26,469 bases of DNA from a virus. The stretch is taken from IMG/VR virus record IMGVR_UViG_3300020222_000151, positions 1-26,469 of that record; one strand, written 5' to 3'. The position numbers and the translations under genes were made by a program. This document shows positions 1 to 7,917 of the stretch, piece after piece. Position 1 is the stretch's first letter. Each line of letters opens with the position of its first letter. The notes beneath the pieces are model-generated. The model ran no database searches and had not been told where the DNA came from. It worked only from the letters and a program-made list of their open reading frames with translations.

Positions 1-373
1 GAATTCTTGACATATCACACCCCGCTTTCTTCATGAATTCAGGGTCAATAGCACTTTCGGAATCAAAGTAAATAACATCAATTCCCATCTTTTGTGCATT
101 AGCAGCTATCTGTGCTGCCATATAGGACTTACCGCTACCTTCAAGACCAGCTAATTCGCTAATCTTTCCTACTGGAATACCTGCGAGCTTTCCACGGCAG
201 ATAATTGAATCAAGCCAACGTGAACCTGTTGGAATCCAATCTGTTACTTCTGTTGGATTATCGTCTTGCAAATCATATGCTACTTCACGACCGCTTTTTT
301 TATTTAATAAATCTCTTAATTGATTAATTGATACTTTACCTGCTGATTCTTTTTTATTTTTTGACATTTGCAT
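1..373 (-). CDS. uvsX: UvsX/RecA-like recombinase, N-terminal part (runs off window)
   Basis: The first 124 residues of a RecA-superfamily recombinase are present; the rest lies beyond position 1. A Walker A/P-loop GLEGSGKS is at residues 76-83. It is followed by AAQIAANAQKMG and then YFDSESAIDPEF (about 102-113), which matches the RecA/UvsX block after the P-loop (YIDTE-A-DP in the family). The segment TGSRWLDSIICRGKLAGIPVGKI precedes it as in RecA (G-LD-LGGGLP-GRI). UvsX coats ssDNA and drives strand exchange in recombination-dependent replication, and it works with gp32, whose gene is just upstream. The start at 373 is chosen because GGAG lies 5 nt before it and the same GGAGATAACATGCAA string starts the preceding ORF. 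A second in-frame ATG at 367 is also possible. The assignment to a RecA-type recombinase is secure; the name uvsX comes from the T4 context. Confidence 0.9.
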   Translation of the reverse strand, partial: MQMSKNKKESAGKVSINQLRDLLNKKSGREVAYDLQDDNPTEVTDWIPTGSRWLDSIICRGKLAGIPVGKISELAGLEGSGKSYMAAQIAANAQKMGIDVIYFDSESAIDPEFMKKAGCDMSRI

Positions 374-382
374 GTTATCTCC
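368..382 (-). repeat. 15-bp initiation-region repeat, copy 1 (uvsX)
   Basis: GGAGATAACATGCAA on the minus strand contains the Shine-Dalgarno, start codon and second codon of uvsX. An identical string sits at the start of the upstream 69-aa ORF (589-603). It supports position 373 as the uvsX start and suggests that the two initiation regions were duplicated or are co-regulated. Confidence 0.6.
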
Positions 383-384
383 GG

Positions 385-594
385 TTATATTTTATACGCT
401 ATTTTTAACATTCCTTCAAGAGCATCAAGATTTATTTTTTTGCCTTCTTCGGTTAAAGTAGTTACAGAGTCGTCTAATTCTGGATTATTTAAAGGACTCC
501 ATATAATTCTTGTGTTCTTGCCGTTCTTATTTATAATTTTTCCATCAACTAATTTGCATTCGTATTTTTCAAGCAGATTTAAGTATTCTTGCAT
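385..594 (-). CDS. Small hypothetical protein between gp32 and uvsX
   Basis: A 69-residue protein of unrecognised family. It starts MQEYLNLLEKYECKLVDG, has a central segment NKNGKNTRIIWSPLNNP and ends in a helical-looking tail (DALEGMLKIAYKI). There is no signal peptide, membrane segment or cysteine cluster. The Shine-Dalgarno GGAG is 5 nt before the ATG. The stop is 11 nt from the uvsX start, so it is co-transcribed and probably translationally coupled to uvsX. The hairpin terminator after gp32 lies immediately upstream, so read-through or a separate start must supply this gene. Function is unknown; placement suggests an accessory role in recombination or replication. Confidence 0.65.
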   Translation of the reverse strand: MQEYLNLLEKYECKLVDGKIINKNGKNTRIIWSPLNNPELDDSVTTLTEEGKKINLDALEGMLKIAYKI

Positions 595-603
595 GTTATC
601 TCC
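589..603 (-). repeat. 15-bp initiation-region repeat, copy 2 (69-aa ORF)
   Basis: Identical to 368-382. It holds the GGAG Shine-Dalgarno and ATGCAA of the 69-aa ORF. The T5 tract of the upstream terminator (604-608) abuts it directly. Confidence 0.6.
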
Positions 604-644
604 AAAAAGGAAGAAGGGAACAAGTTTTACCCTGTTCCCTTCTT
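604..644 (-). terminator. Intrinsic terminator after gp32
   Basis: A perfect 12-bp stem (611-622 with 633-644, arm AAGAAGGGAACA) has a 10-nt loop. On the minus strand it is followed after two bases by TTTTT (608-604). It lies 57 nt after the gp32 stop. It would end the gp32 message or act as a partial terminator that reduces expression of the 69-aa ORF and uvsX relative to the abundant gp32. Confidence 0.75.
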
Positions 645-701
645 TATACTATATCTGCTCTACAATGTTAAGCGTAGTTGACCTAGCATTTGAAGAAAAG
701 A

Positions 702-1469
702 TTAATTAGACATTAACTCCTCAAATGCGGAATCGACTGCACTCTTACCCTTAACAGGGGCAGCAGCAGCAAACTTCTTTGTCTCAGAAGAAGCTTCCTC
801 TGCTTCTTCATCTGTGTTACCAGCAAGATATGCATCAAGAATAGCTGACACTTCTTCGCTGGTCTTACGTTGGTGCAGGGTTTCAAACTCTGGGAGGGTT
901 TCTAGAAGTTCCTTGCATTCCACATCAGTACCTTGGCATAGTTTACTGGTCTTACGAGCAGGAGTTACCTTGGTTGTTGGGAATGATTGACCGGGAGCCT
1001 TGTTGGCTGTAATAGTCAAATCAGTACCAGCTTCTGGATCAGTAATATCGCCATAGTCTGGGTTGAGAACAAGGTTAATTAGATCTTGATAAACAAGCTT
1101 ACCATAACCCCAGATTTTTACACCTTCCTTTTCTTCGCCGCGTACTAGAACTGGTGAGAAGAAGCGTTGACGTGGCAAGAGCTTCTTTGCCATCTTGGCA
1201 CTCTCTTCATTCTTTTCCTTGTAAAGCTTGCTGGCAAAATCACAAGCTGGGCAGGAATCACCATAGTTCTTCTTGGGACACAGGAATCCGCCCGTTGTAC
1301 CAAGTTCATAGTGGAACCATGACTCCTTGAATGGATCACCGTCTGGTGTTGGAACTACACGGATAGAGTAAGTTTGTCCTTCCTTTGGACTCCAAAAATT
1401 AGTCTTGTTGCCGCCCTTGTTATTTAGTGCGTTTAGCTTTGCCTTCATCTTCTTTAGATCAATACCCAT
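702..1469 (-). CDS. 32: Single-stranded DNA-binding protein gp32
   Basis: A 255-residue T4 gp32-type SSB that coats ssDNA in replication, recombination and repair. The N-terminus is basic and helical (LKKMKAKLNALNNKGG), like the gp32 cooperative domain. The core carries a zinc-binding set like that of T4: H53, C64, C73 and C76 (WFH, FLCPKK, SCPAC). The tail is acidic (TDEEAEEASSETKK, ending SAFEELMSN), as expected for the partner-binding C-terminus. An upstream TTG (1496) opens the same frame, but ATG 1469 is preceded by AGGAG at good spacing and is preferred. The gene has its own 76-nt structured leader, a terminator behind it and uvsX downstream. T4 gp32 represses its own translation; the leader here could serve that role, but this is inference. 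Confidence 0.93.
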   Translation of the reverse strand: MGIDLKKMKAKLNALNNKGGNKTNFWSPKEGQTYSIRVVPTPDGDPFKESWFHYELGTTGGFLCPKKNYGDSCPACDFASKLYKEKNEESAKMAKKLLPRQRFFSPVLVRGEEKEGVKIWGYGKLVYQDLINLVLNPDYGDITDPEAGTDLTITANKAPGQSFPTTKVTPARKTSKLCQGTDVECKELLETLPEFETLHQRKTSEEVSAILDAYLAGNTDEEAEEASSETKKFAAAAPVKGKSAVDSAFEELMSN

Positions 1470-1545
1470 TTTTACTTCTCCTTTATATATCAGCACGGTA
1501 AATTTCCCGGCTGATGGTTAGACTCTAACACGGTCTGTATAAGAG
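1470..1545 (-). promoter_or_regulatory. Structured leader upstream of gp32 (candidate autoregulatory element)
   Basis: A 76-nt gap with two inverted repeats. GTTAGA-G-TCTAAC is at 1517-1529. An imperfect stem CAGCCGG/CCG-A-bulge-GCTG is at 1491-1513, about 10 nt before the gp32 Shine-Dalgarno. T4 gp32 binds a folded leader of its own mRNA to repress translation (established for T4). This leader has the right place and size, but no T4-like pseudoknot could be demonstrated by eye. Confidence 0.4.
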
Positions 1546-1785
1546 TTACAACACAAACAATTCGTCTTGTTTCTTTACTTCACCTACAACCGTATTCCAA
1601 TTAAAAATACGGAAATCTTGTGCATCCAAATCCCAAACTACTTCCATGCCTTCTGTTAATTTTGTGTTCTTGGATTTACGAATCTTATCAGGAACAAACT
1701 GCTTTGGCAACTGCCTAAGTTTTGTAAAGCGCATGCTACGAAATTGACCATTCTTTTTTCTATATAATGCCTTGTAAGTTATCAT
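1546..1785 (-). CDS. Small Sm/SH3-like barrel protein, resembles WYL_2 (DUF2693)
   Basis: A 79-residue protein. The pattern K-K-N-G-Q-F-R-x-M-R-F (10-20), then a lysine-rich stretch (35-45), then EVVWDLDAQDFRIFNW (48-63) resembles the small phage family with an Sm-like barrel (WYL_2/DUF2693), in which a K-DG-R strand pair is followed by V-WDL-...-WR-F. This is a pattern match from memory. The function of that family is unknown. The Shine-Dalgarno AGAGGA precedes ATG 1785. The start is 7 nt after the stop of the tubulin-like gene, so it is the last gene of that cassette before the gp32 leader. Confidence 0.55.
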   Translation of the reverse strand: MITYKALYRKKNGQFRSMRFTKLRQLPKQFVPDKIRKSKNTKLTEGMEVVWDLDAQDFRIFNWNTVVGEVKKQDELFVL

Positions 1786-1792
1786 ATGTCCT

Positions 1793-2617
1793 CTATTGTA
1801 TAATTTTAGTATATGCTTTTAAATAACAGTAATTATTATTATTTTTGGTACTATGAATAGTATAAGACAATTTTATATTATCACCAGTTTTAGATTTAAT
1901 TTTTTGTTTTATTTTTTTGTATAAAGTATTATCGTTTTTTAAATTTTCTTCATTTATAAAGAAATTATAGCACTTGTTCTGTATCAAATTTAAATTAAAA
2001 AATAGCTTTTCTGTATCGCTTTCTAAATCATAATATCCTATAGAACAAATTCTATTTGTTGGATTTGGTTTACTGTCATATTTTATAATTGGATCTGCGT
2101 TTTGTAAATTATAGATTGAATTAATACAATTATATATTAATGAATTATATGAGTCAGCGACTTCTGTAATTGGCAAGTCGCCTATTATAGTTTCTGTATT
2201 TTTTTCGTCTAGCAATATTAATTCAGCAAATAAGGCAGATCTCGCATATTCTTGAAAAATTTTAAATATAGCTCTACTTTGCAGAATTTGCGTTTCAGAC
2301 AAAAATTCAATTTCTGGAATAATATATGATACGCTTATATTTTTATTTTTTATCTGTTCCAATAGTTTTAACGAACAACTAGCTAATTCACTATCGCCAC
2401 TAGTTATAAACAAAACATCGTCACTTATATCGTGAAAAAACTTTTTAAAGTTAGGAGTGTTTTTTTCGTATTCTTCAGGACTTTCATAACGCTTTAAAGA
2501 AAAGCAATTATCGCCTTCGATATCTATATCTAATAATTTAACTTTATAGTTATCGTTATTTTCAAACTTTTCTCCTATATCGCAGGCTTTATCGCCAAGA
2601 CAAATAACTGTTTGCAT
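1793..2617 (-). CDS. Tubulin/FtsZ-like protein with degenerate GTP-binding motif (tentative)
   Basis: A 274-residue protein. The N-terminal 170 residues read like a tubulin/FtsZ nucleotide-binding domain. A first strand VICLGDKACDIGEKF (4-18) stands where FtsZ has IGVGGGGGNAV. KVKLLDIDIEG (25-35) matches the second strand (FIAINTD). DVLFITSGDSELASCSLKLLEQIK (67-90) stands where FtsZ has D-VF-TAGMGGGTGTGA-P-IAE-AK. IIGDLPITEVADSYNSLIYNCINSIYN (144-170) fits the region leading into core helix H7. The canonical GGGTGSG is replaced by SGDSELAS, so normal GTP binding is doubtful. The C-terminal 100 residues are Asn/Lys-rich and unassigned. The start is just after the polymerase stop, with no strong Shine-Dalgarno. 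Known phage tubulins (PhuZ, TubZ) keep the glycine motif. An unrelated Rossmann-like fold is the main alternative. Confidence 0.42.
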   Translation of the reverse strand: MQTVICLGDKACDIGEKFENNDNYKVKLLDIDIEGDNCFSLKRYESPEEYEKNTPNFKKFFHDISDDVLFITSGDSELASCSLKLLEQIKNKNISVSYIIPEIEFLSETQILQSRAIFKIFQEYARSALFAELILLDEKNTETIIGDLPITEVADSYNSLIYNCINSIYNLQNADPIIKYDSKPNPTNRICSIGYYDLESDTEKLFFNLNLIQNKCYNFFINEENLKNDNTLYKKIKQKIKSKTGDNIKLSYTIHSTKNNNNYCYLKAYTKIIQ

Positions 2618-2618
2618 A

Positions 2619-3827
2619 TTAAACCTTTAAATTAAGTTTTTTCATATTATAGAAATCTTTACCTGCTTTAATATTTACAGGAAATATTCCATATGGTGTT
2701 TCTTGAAGCGTTTTAGCAACATCAATAAGTAATTCTTTTTCCTCTTCTTTAACATCAAGAACAAATTCATCATGTATCATAAAAGCAATAAATGATTTTT
2801 TATTTTCTAATAAATCATCAACTTTGATGATTTGTCTATGAAATAAATCAATAAATGTAGATTGATTTAGATAAGAGATAGCATGATGATTGTCGCTTTC
2901 AATAATTCTATTATATGGAGTATGTACATAACCATCAATCCAATATTTATTTTTTAAATGTTCTTTAGAAAATAAAGCAGATAATTGATCATCGTATTTT
3001 TGTGTTAGCACGCTATTGCTGTTATACAACCACGATGTTGTTGTTTCTTTAGCCAAAGATCTATTTAATTCATTATTATAGATATTGCCGACAGTCCATT
3101 CATGAAAATCTCCTGCTGGCTGCTCTTTCCCTAGTAATGCCAAAGCAGTCCTTAATTCGGCTGCATTTATATCAAAACTTATAAACCAATCATTTGTTGG
3201 CTTTAATATATTTCTATATTGTTTTTCAAAGGTTAAAATAGGAAAACTATCTTTTTTAACTGTTAAGCGACCAGTGATGCTACCATACAAATTATAATTA
3301 ATATAATGACTGCCATTGACAATCTTTTTATAAAATCCCATAGCAGCATCTTTATATAGCTTGTTTTGTATTTCATTCGCATCAACGTTTAATTTACGGT
3401 ATTTAATGTCATTAATTATTTCAGTAAACCTTTTATAAAAAGCATACTCTTTTGGCTTTTCATAATTATCAAAAACATATTGACAAATTTTATTTTTTAT
3501 ATCGCAATATTGAATTAAAAACTTTTGTGGTGTCAAATCAAAAAAACAATTTTCTTTTAAAGAAACTTTTGATTCAACAAAAGAATTAATAAAAGCTTTC
3601 AATCTATTGTTGATATTTGTCCATTCTTCTTTTAGATGTTCTGGGCAGACAGAATCCAGAGATTTTCCTTCAACATATAAAGCAGCATAATCAATATCTT
3701 GGCCTTTTAAGAAAGAGCTGTAGTTCCATGTTTTTTTGAGGTTTGTGAAATCTAAATGATAATTTAATTTATTGTCAGCATATATCGCAACACATTCTTT
3801 TTTATCATCTAAAGTTTGAAATAGCAT
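2619..3827 (-). CDS. Miniature family A (Pol I-type) DNA polymerase, no exonuclease domain
   Basis: A 402-residue protein whose C-terminal half is a PolA polymerase domain. YGSITGRLTV (181-190) matches the T-TGRLS motif. Motif A is FISFDINAAELRTALALLG (215-233): D219 and E224 hold the spacing of E. coli D705/E710. Motif B is R256-x3-K260-x7-Y268, the spacing of R754/K758/Y766, but the F762 position is T and the following Gly is Asn. Motif C is FMIHDEFVLDV (349-359), with H352-D353. GKDFYNMKKL near the end matches the usual G-nW terminus. The 180-residue N-terminus shows no 3'-5' exonuclease motif that I can see. T7 polymerase is about 700 aa, so this is heavily reduced. T4-like phages replicate with family B gp43, so a second polymerase is unexpected. 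AGAGGA precedes ATG 3827, 7 nt after the stop of the 423-aa gene. Confidence 0.82.
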   Translation of the reverse strand: MLFQTLDDKKECVAIYADNKLNYHLDFTNLKKTWNYSSFLKGQDIDYAALYVEGKSLDSVCPEHLKEEWTNINNRLKAFINSFVESKVSLKENCFFDLTPQKFLIQYCDIKNKICQYVFDNYEKPKEYAFYKRFTEIINDIKYRKLNVDANEIQNKLYKDAAMGFYKKIVNGSHYINYNLYGSITGRLTVKKDSFPILTFEKQYRNILKPTNDWFISFDINAAELRTALALLGKEQPAGDFHEWTVGNIYNNELNRSLAKETTTSWLYNSNSVLTQKYDDQLSALFSKEHLKNKYWIDGYVHTPYNRIIESDNHHAISYLNQSTFIDLFHRQIIKVDDLLENKKSFIAFMIHDEFVLDVKEEEKELLIDVAKTLQETPYGIFPVNIKAGKDFYNMKKLNLKV

Positions 3828-3834
3828 TTTTCCT

Positions 3835-5106
3835 CTATAATTTTATTAATGGTCTTTGATAATTTGTTATATCATCAATTTTTTCTTCTGGAATGGTAAT
3901 TTTTGACTTATAATATAATATATTATTATAATCTTTAAAAAAGTCATTTATATATTTTAAAGATCTCTCTTGCTTGCCAATCTTGCAATATTCTCCAGCT
4001 TCTCTAACTATATTATCAAATTGCGTTTGTGTCAAGCCCTTTTGAAATTCAAGATTTTTAAAATATGTATAAACTTTAATCCAATAATTATCTTTATAGT
4101 TTTTATAAAATTCTTCTTTATTAGCTAGTTGTCTTGTTAAAATTATAGTTTTGGAAGAATTTTCAGCACATATATCTTTATGGTTTTTGTGATACCGTTC
4201 ATTATCTTTTATATAAAAATTATAACTATCAAAATAAAAATTTTTGATATTTTTTAATTCATCTGTATAAGTTTTTTTATAATATTTAGAAAAAACATCA
4301 TTTATATTTTTTATTTGATATCTTTCATAATATTTATACATCGCTTTAGAATTTAGGTCTGCGATTAATCTCCAAGGAACATTAACATCGATTCTGAATC
4401 CAAAACGCAAACATGCTTCAGCAAAAATAATAAATTCTTTTGTTGATAAAAACTGTATATATTTCAGTAAATCATTGTCTGCTTCTGTATTAGCGATATC
4501 AAAAACTAATCCGCTACTAAAACCGATAAAATTGCTGGATAGCAGGGAGGTGCCCTTGGTTAAGGGGTAGGAGCCAATATTATTAATTAAATAATTGTTA
4601 TAATGAATAATAAAATCATGATAATCAGTTATAGACGAATTTAATTCTTGGCTTTTTATATATTCATTTTTAAAGTTGTTTTTTATAATATCTTTAATAA
4701 CTATATCGTAAGAATCAGGATTAATATATGCCCTATATATCTGCATCTCAGTCATAAAATTATTAGCTGGCATTTTGCCAATTAAAAATACCTTATTTAA
4801 ATATTCTTTTAAATCCAAGTAAGCATCAGCAATAAAATTCAAAAGTTTGAAATTTTCATTATTATAGCCGTTGACTATTTTTAAGTCAGTATTTGGATTT
4901 TTTAATTGTATTAAATCGGCGTTTAAATCCACCAAACCATACAGTGAATTATCTAGATATAGATCAGCAAATGGTATTTTGCTACCATAATCTTCAATTA
5001 ATTTTATTTGCTCAATAAAATATTCTTTATATAGCTTTCTATCTTCAAAAAGAACGCTTGTGGATTTTACTTTATTGCTACCATATGGAAAAGATGTGGG
5101 ATTCAT
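3835..5106 (-). CDS. Unknown 423-aa protein upstream of the mini-polymerase
   Basis: No family is recognised. It is rich in Asn, Lys, Tyr and Ile and begins MNPTSFPYGSNKVKST. It contains SSNFIGFSSGLVFDIA (about 190-205) and an aromatic core FAEACLRFGFRIDVNVPWRL (about 229-248) followed by ADLNSKAMYKYYERY. There is no signal peptide, long hydrophobic helix or metal-binding cluster. ATG 5106 has no clear Shine-Dalgarno and lies 12 nt after the stop of the hub-like gene, so translation may be coupled to the baseplate genes. It could be a virion protein at the end of the tail operon (favoured by position) or a partner of the polymerase and tubulin-like proteins (favoured by tight spacing and similar composition). 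Confidence 0.6.
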   Translation of the reverse strand: MNPTSFPYGSNKVKSTSVLFEDRKLYKEYFIEQIKLIEDYGSKIPFADLYLDNSLYGLVDLNADLIQLKNPNTDLKIVNGYNNENFKLLNFIADAYLDLKEYLNKVFLIGKMPANNFMTEMQIYRAYINPDSYDIVIKDIIKNNFKNEYIKSQELNSSITDYHDFIIHYNNYLINNIGSYPLTKGTSLLSSNFIGFSSGLVFDIANTEADNDLLKYIQFLSTKEFIIFAEACLRFGFRIDVNVPWRLIADLNSKAMYKYYERYQIKNINDVFSKYYKKTYTDELKNIKNFYFDSYNFYIKDNERYHKNHKDICAENSSKTIILTRQLANKEEFYKNYKDNYWIKVYTYFKNLEFQKGLTQTQFDNIVREAGEYCKIGKQERSLKYINDFFKDYNNILYYKSKITIPEEKIDDITNYQRPLIKL

Positions 5107-5118
5107 AAAAATTAATTA

Positions 5119-7914
5119 TTATTTACAATCTTTATTAGGATCATCGTGTTCAATATATTTATGTGCTTTAAATAAAGCTGTCAAATTTGTATTAAATGCA
5201 TTTTCATTAATGTTTGTTTCTACTTCAGTTACTAAATAATATCCACCAATACCAACATAGTCCTGCATGTCAACTAATATAGATATTGTTTTAGTTTCTT
5301 GCTGACCTGTTGCACCTTTCGTAGAATATGCTTGTTGTCTAGTTCTAGAAACATAACTTACATATGGTTCAACATATATTATATCTCCGGGTCTATAGAT
5401 ATTATTACCAAACATTTCTATTTTTGCATCATAAACTTGTTTTATTAGAGAAACGTTGTCTTTGCCTTCTTGAGCAGCTACGGCTTCTCTATAAAAAGGA
5501 GAATCTGTTTTAGAAAAAGTTATTTTTTTAACAATACCACTATCGGTACCCATTCTAAAATGAAATATGCCTTTTTTAGCATCTTCATCTTCATCGCCAA
5601 CATTGCCTTTTTCATTAAATTTTGTAGAGCAATATATAAAATAATAACTTGCTACATCATTAGCTAATAAACTTTCGATATCGGTATCAAAAAACTTTTT
5701 AATCCCATCTCGATATTCTTGCTTAAGATTACTTAAGTCAATAGGATCCGGGTAAGAACTATATTGATTGGCGTTTATAAATTCTTGCGCTGTTTTTTGC
5801 ATTAAAACATCTCTTTTATTATTATCTAAAGGAACGCTTAATAACAAATTAGAAATTCTTATTGCAGAATTAAGCTTTGCAGAAGTACCAAAATATTTTG
5901 GCGATATACAAGCAATCACTAATTCACTTATAACATCTTTAATAAAAAGTGTTACTGGGTATGAAGATTTATTTTGTCTAACAAGTTTATCTATCAAAAA
6001 CGCATTTAATAATTCTAAAGATATCGGTACATCGGCTAAATTTATAGTAGTTGTTATAGTCCAAGATTTAGTTTCTTCATCATCGCCTTCAATATATACG
6101 TGTGGAATCTCAATATTTATATTTCCTAAAACTATTCTAGGAACAGCGCTGGCTGGACTAACGTATTTCATGCATTCCAATGCTGCGTCTAATACATCGC
6201 CAAGAAAGACGAACTTAACATTTACCGTATTGTTGCTTTGTGGATTTAATTCTTCGTTTTCACTATCAGATTTTTTTTGATATTCATCAGCAGCTTTTTT
6301 ATTTTCTATATCTTTTATAATTTCTTGCGATGGCTTATCGACAAGTTTGTTAGCTAATTCTCTTTTAGATTCACCTTTTAATAATTCTATTTTAGAAATT
6401 TTTCTTGAATCACTGATTTTTTTAATTCTTATAGTATCTGCTTTTTCTAATCTCTCTCCACCTGAACTAAAAAAAGATAAAACACTAGATAAAAAACCTC
6501 CTGTAGCCATAGTAATTGTTTCTGCTGCCGCATTGTCAATTAAACTAGTGACACCTACCGCGCTAGGATGCATACTAGCAACGTATACACCTGCATATTC
6601 CTTACCATGGCTATCTTTTTTATTAGCACTAACAGGGCCGGTTTCAAGATTAAGTATTTTTTTGTTTAATGCGCTATAAAGTTTTAGATTAGCAATTCTT
6701 AAATTATTTTGCGCGTCTTGGATTGTTTTTTTATTGTTTTCTTCTGCTTGATTTATTTCTTTTTCTCTGTTAGTTGTGTCTTTTTGATTACATTTTATTT
6801 TATTAAGTTGTTTAAGTTTATTATCTTTAGCATCTTCAAGAGTTTTTTTAGCTTGTTTATACGCTACATATTCTGTTATATTTGCTTTTAATACATCTGC
6901 ATCTTGTGACGCAAGAACTTTATCTATCATTGCATGATATTCAATTTTTAAACTTATATTACCATTTTCATTAAAATCAAAACTATGAGAATAAGGTGTT
7001 AATAACAAAATTACTTTTGAGATATTAATTGCTTTTTTAAGATCTTCTATTTGTTGTTGTGTTAAATTTAAATTGTTTAAATAATTTTGTGGTGGCGTAA
7101 CATAACCAACAACTGCTTTAATTCTATAATAATGCTCATTAACCACTAAGCGTTTATCAATTTTTGTAAAAGCATCAACTCTAATTCTTGATGATTGATT
7201 AACCAAATCAGAATAGGAAAAGCTTATCCCTTCTGGTAATCCGGAAACACCAGCATTAATAAATCTTGGATCATCGTTGCGAATATTTATAGATCTAATT
7301 AAATCATCTGGTGACGACATGAATAATTCTAAGTTTGCAACTATATTTGTATTTATTTCTGCTGGATTTACGCCTTTATAGGAATAGCTAAAAGATTTAA
7401 TACCAGCTCCACCTAATCTACCAGCACCATTTAAAACACCTTGCAACGTTTCATTAACATATTCACTAGAAGTTGGATTACCGGGACTACCAACAGAAAC
7501 ATCGTCAAAAGGTATACGCCAATCGTAACCATTAATAGATTTAGTGCCTTTTTCTGCTGTTTCAACCAATTGTGAAGTTGGATAAAATATTTTATATAGT
7601 TTTATTGTTGGTTGCAAAACAGACATTACATGTGGTGGTAATTTATAAAAAAATGATTTTATACTTTCATTTTTTGTTAATAAATTAGTTATTTCAAAAC
7701 AATCAGTAGTGGTGCTTTTATTTTCACTATCACGAATTGTAGTAAAGTATTTATATTTAACTTTTCTTCTATCTGCGTATTCAGAATTTTGTAATTTATC
7801 TAATATTTTGTCACAATTAAGCATAAGCGCTGCTTGTTGCCCTAATCTATTTTGCGAGGCAGCAGCTGCTTTATCTTCTACTATAGCTTTTTGATTATCA
7901 TTATTAGACGGCAT
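5119..7914 (-). CDS. Large baseplate/tail hub-like structural protein
   Basis: A 931-residue protein, the last large gene of the tail module. After a polar N-terminus come beta-rich segments with many short Gly/Pro turns (about 100-340). A charged coiled coil follows (about 345-418, from KKTLEDAKDNKLKQL to LRIANLKLYSALNKK). Next is a Gly/Ala/Ser-rich stretch (about 440-490) and a second beta-rich half. The end (about 855-925) holds GDIIYVEPYVSYVSRTR, then VGIGGYYLVTEVETNINENAFNTNL. That resembles the C-terminal beta domain of phage hub proteins of the gpD/late-control class, where an L-I-GYYLV-V pattern ends the protein. It follows the LysM protein with 3 nt between them. Hub identity is inferred from that end and from position. 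No lysozyme domain is seen. Confidence 0.6.
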   Translation of the reverse strand: MPSNNDNQKAIVEDKAAAASQNRLGQQAALMLNCDKILDKLQNSEYADRRKVKYKYFTTIRDSENKSTTTDCFEITNLLTKNESIKSFFYKLPPHVMSVLQPTIKLYKIFYPTSQLVETAEKGTKSINGYDWRIPFDDVSVGSPGNPTSSEYVNETLQGVLNGAGRLGGAGIKSFSYSYKGVNPAEINTNIVANLELFMSSPDDLIRSINIRNDDPRFINAGVSGLPEGISFSYSDLVNQSSRIRVDAFTKIDKRLVVNEHYYRIKAVVGYVTPPQNYLNNLNLTQQQIEDLKKAINISKVILLLTPYSHSFDFNENGNISLKIEYHAMIDKVLASQDADVLKANITEYVAYKQAKKTLEDAKDNKLKQLNKIKCNQKDTTNREKEINQAEENNKKTIQDAQNNLRIANLKLYSALNKKILNLETGPVSANKKDSHGKEYAGVYVASMHPSAVGVTSLIDNAAAETITMATGGFLSSVLSFFSSGGERLEKADTIRIKKISDSRKISKIELLKGESKRELANKLVDKPSQEIIKDIENKKAADEYQKKSDSENEELNPQSNNTVNVKFVFLGDVLDAALECMKYVSPASAVPRIVLGNINIEIPHVYIEGDDEETKSWTITTTINLADVPISLELLNAFLIDKLVRQNKSSYPVTLFIKDVISELVIACISPKYFGTSAKLNSAIRISNLLLSVPLDNNKRDVLMQKTAQEFINANQYSSYPDPIDLSNLKQEYRDGIKKFFDTDIESLLANDVASYYFIYCSTKFNEKGNVGDEDEDAKKGIFHFRMGTDSGIVKKITFSKTDSPFYREAVAAQEGKDNVSLIKQVYDAKIEMFGNNIYRPGDIIYVEPYVSYVSRTRQQAYSTKGATGQQETKTISILVDMQDYVGIGGYYLVTEVETNINENAFNTNLTALFKAHKYIEHDDPNKDCK

Positions 7915-7917
7915 ATG

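Noticed and set aside
1145-1339. 64-codon minus-strand frame inside gp32
   Set aside because: It is an out-of-frame shadow of gp32 with no independent start signal.
7748-7755. TATAAATA (minus strand), a perfect T4 late box
   Set aside because: It lies inside the hub-like gene near its start and no gene begins a suitable distance downstream; in AT-rich DNA an 8-mer like this is expected by chance.
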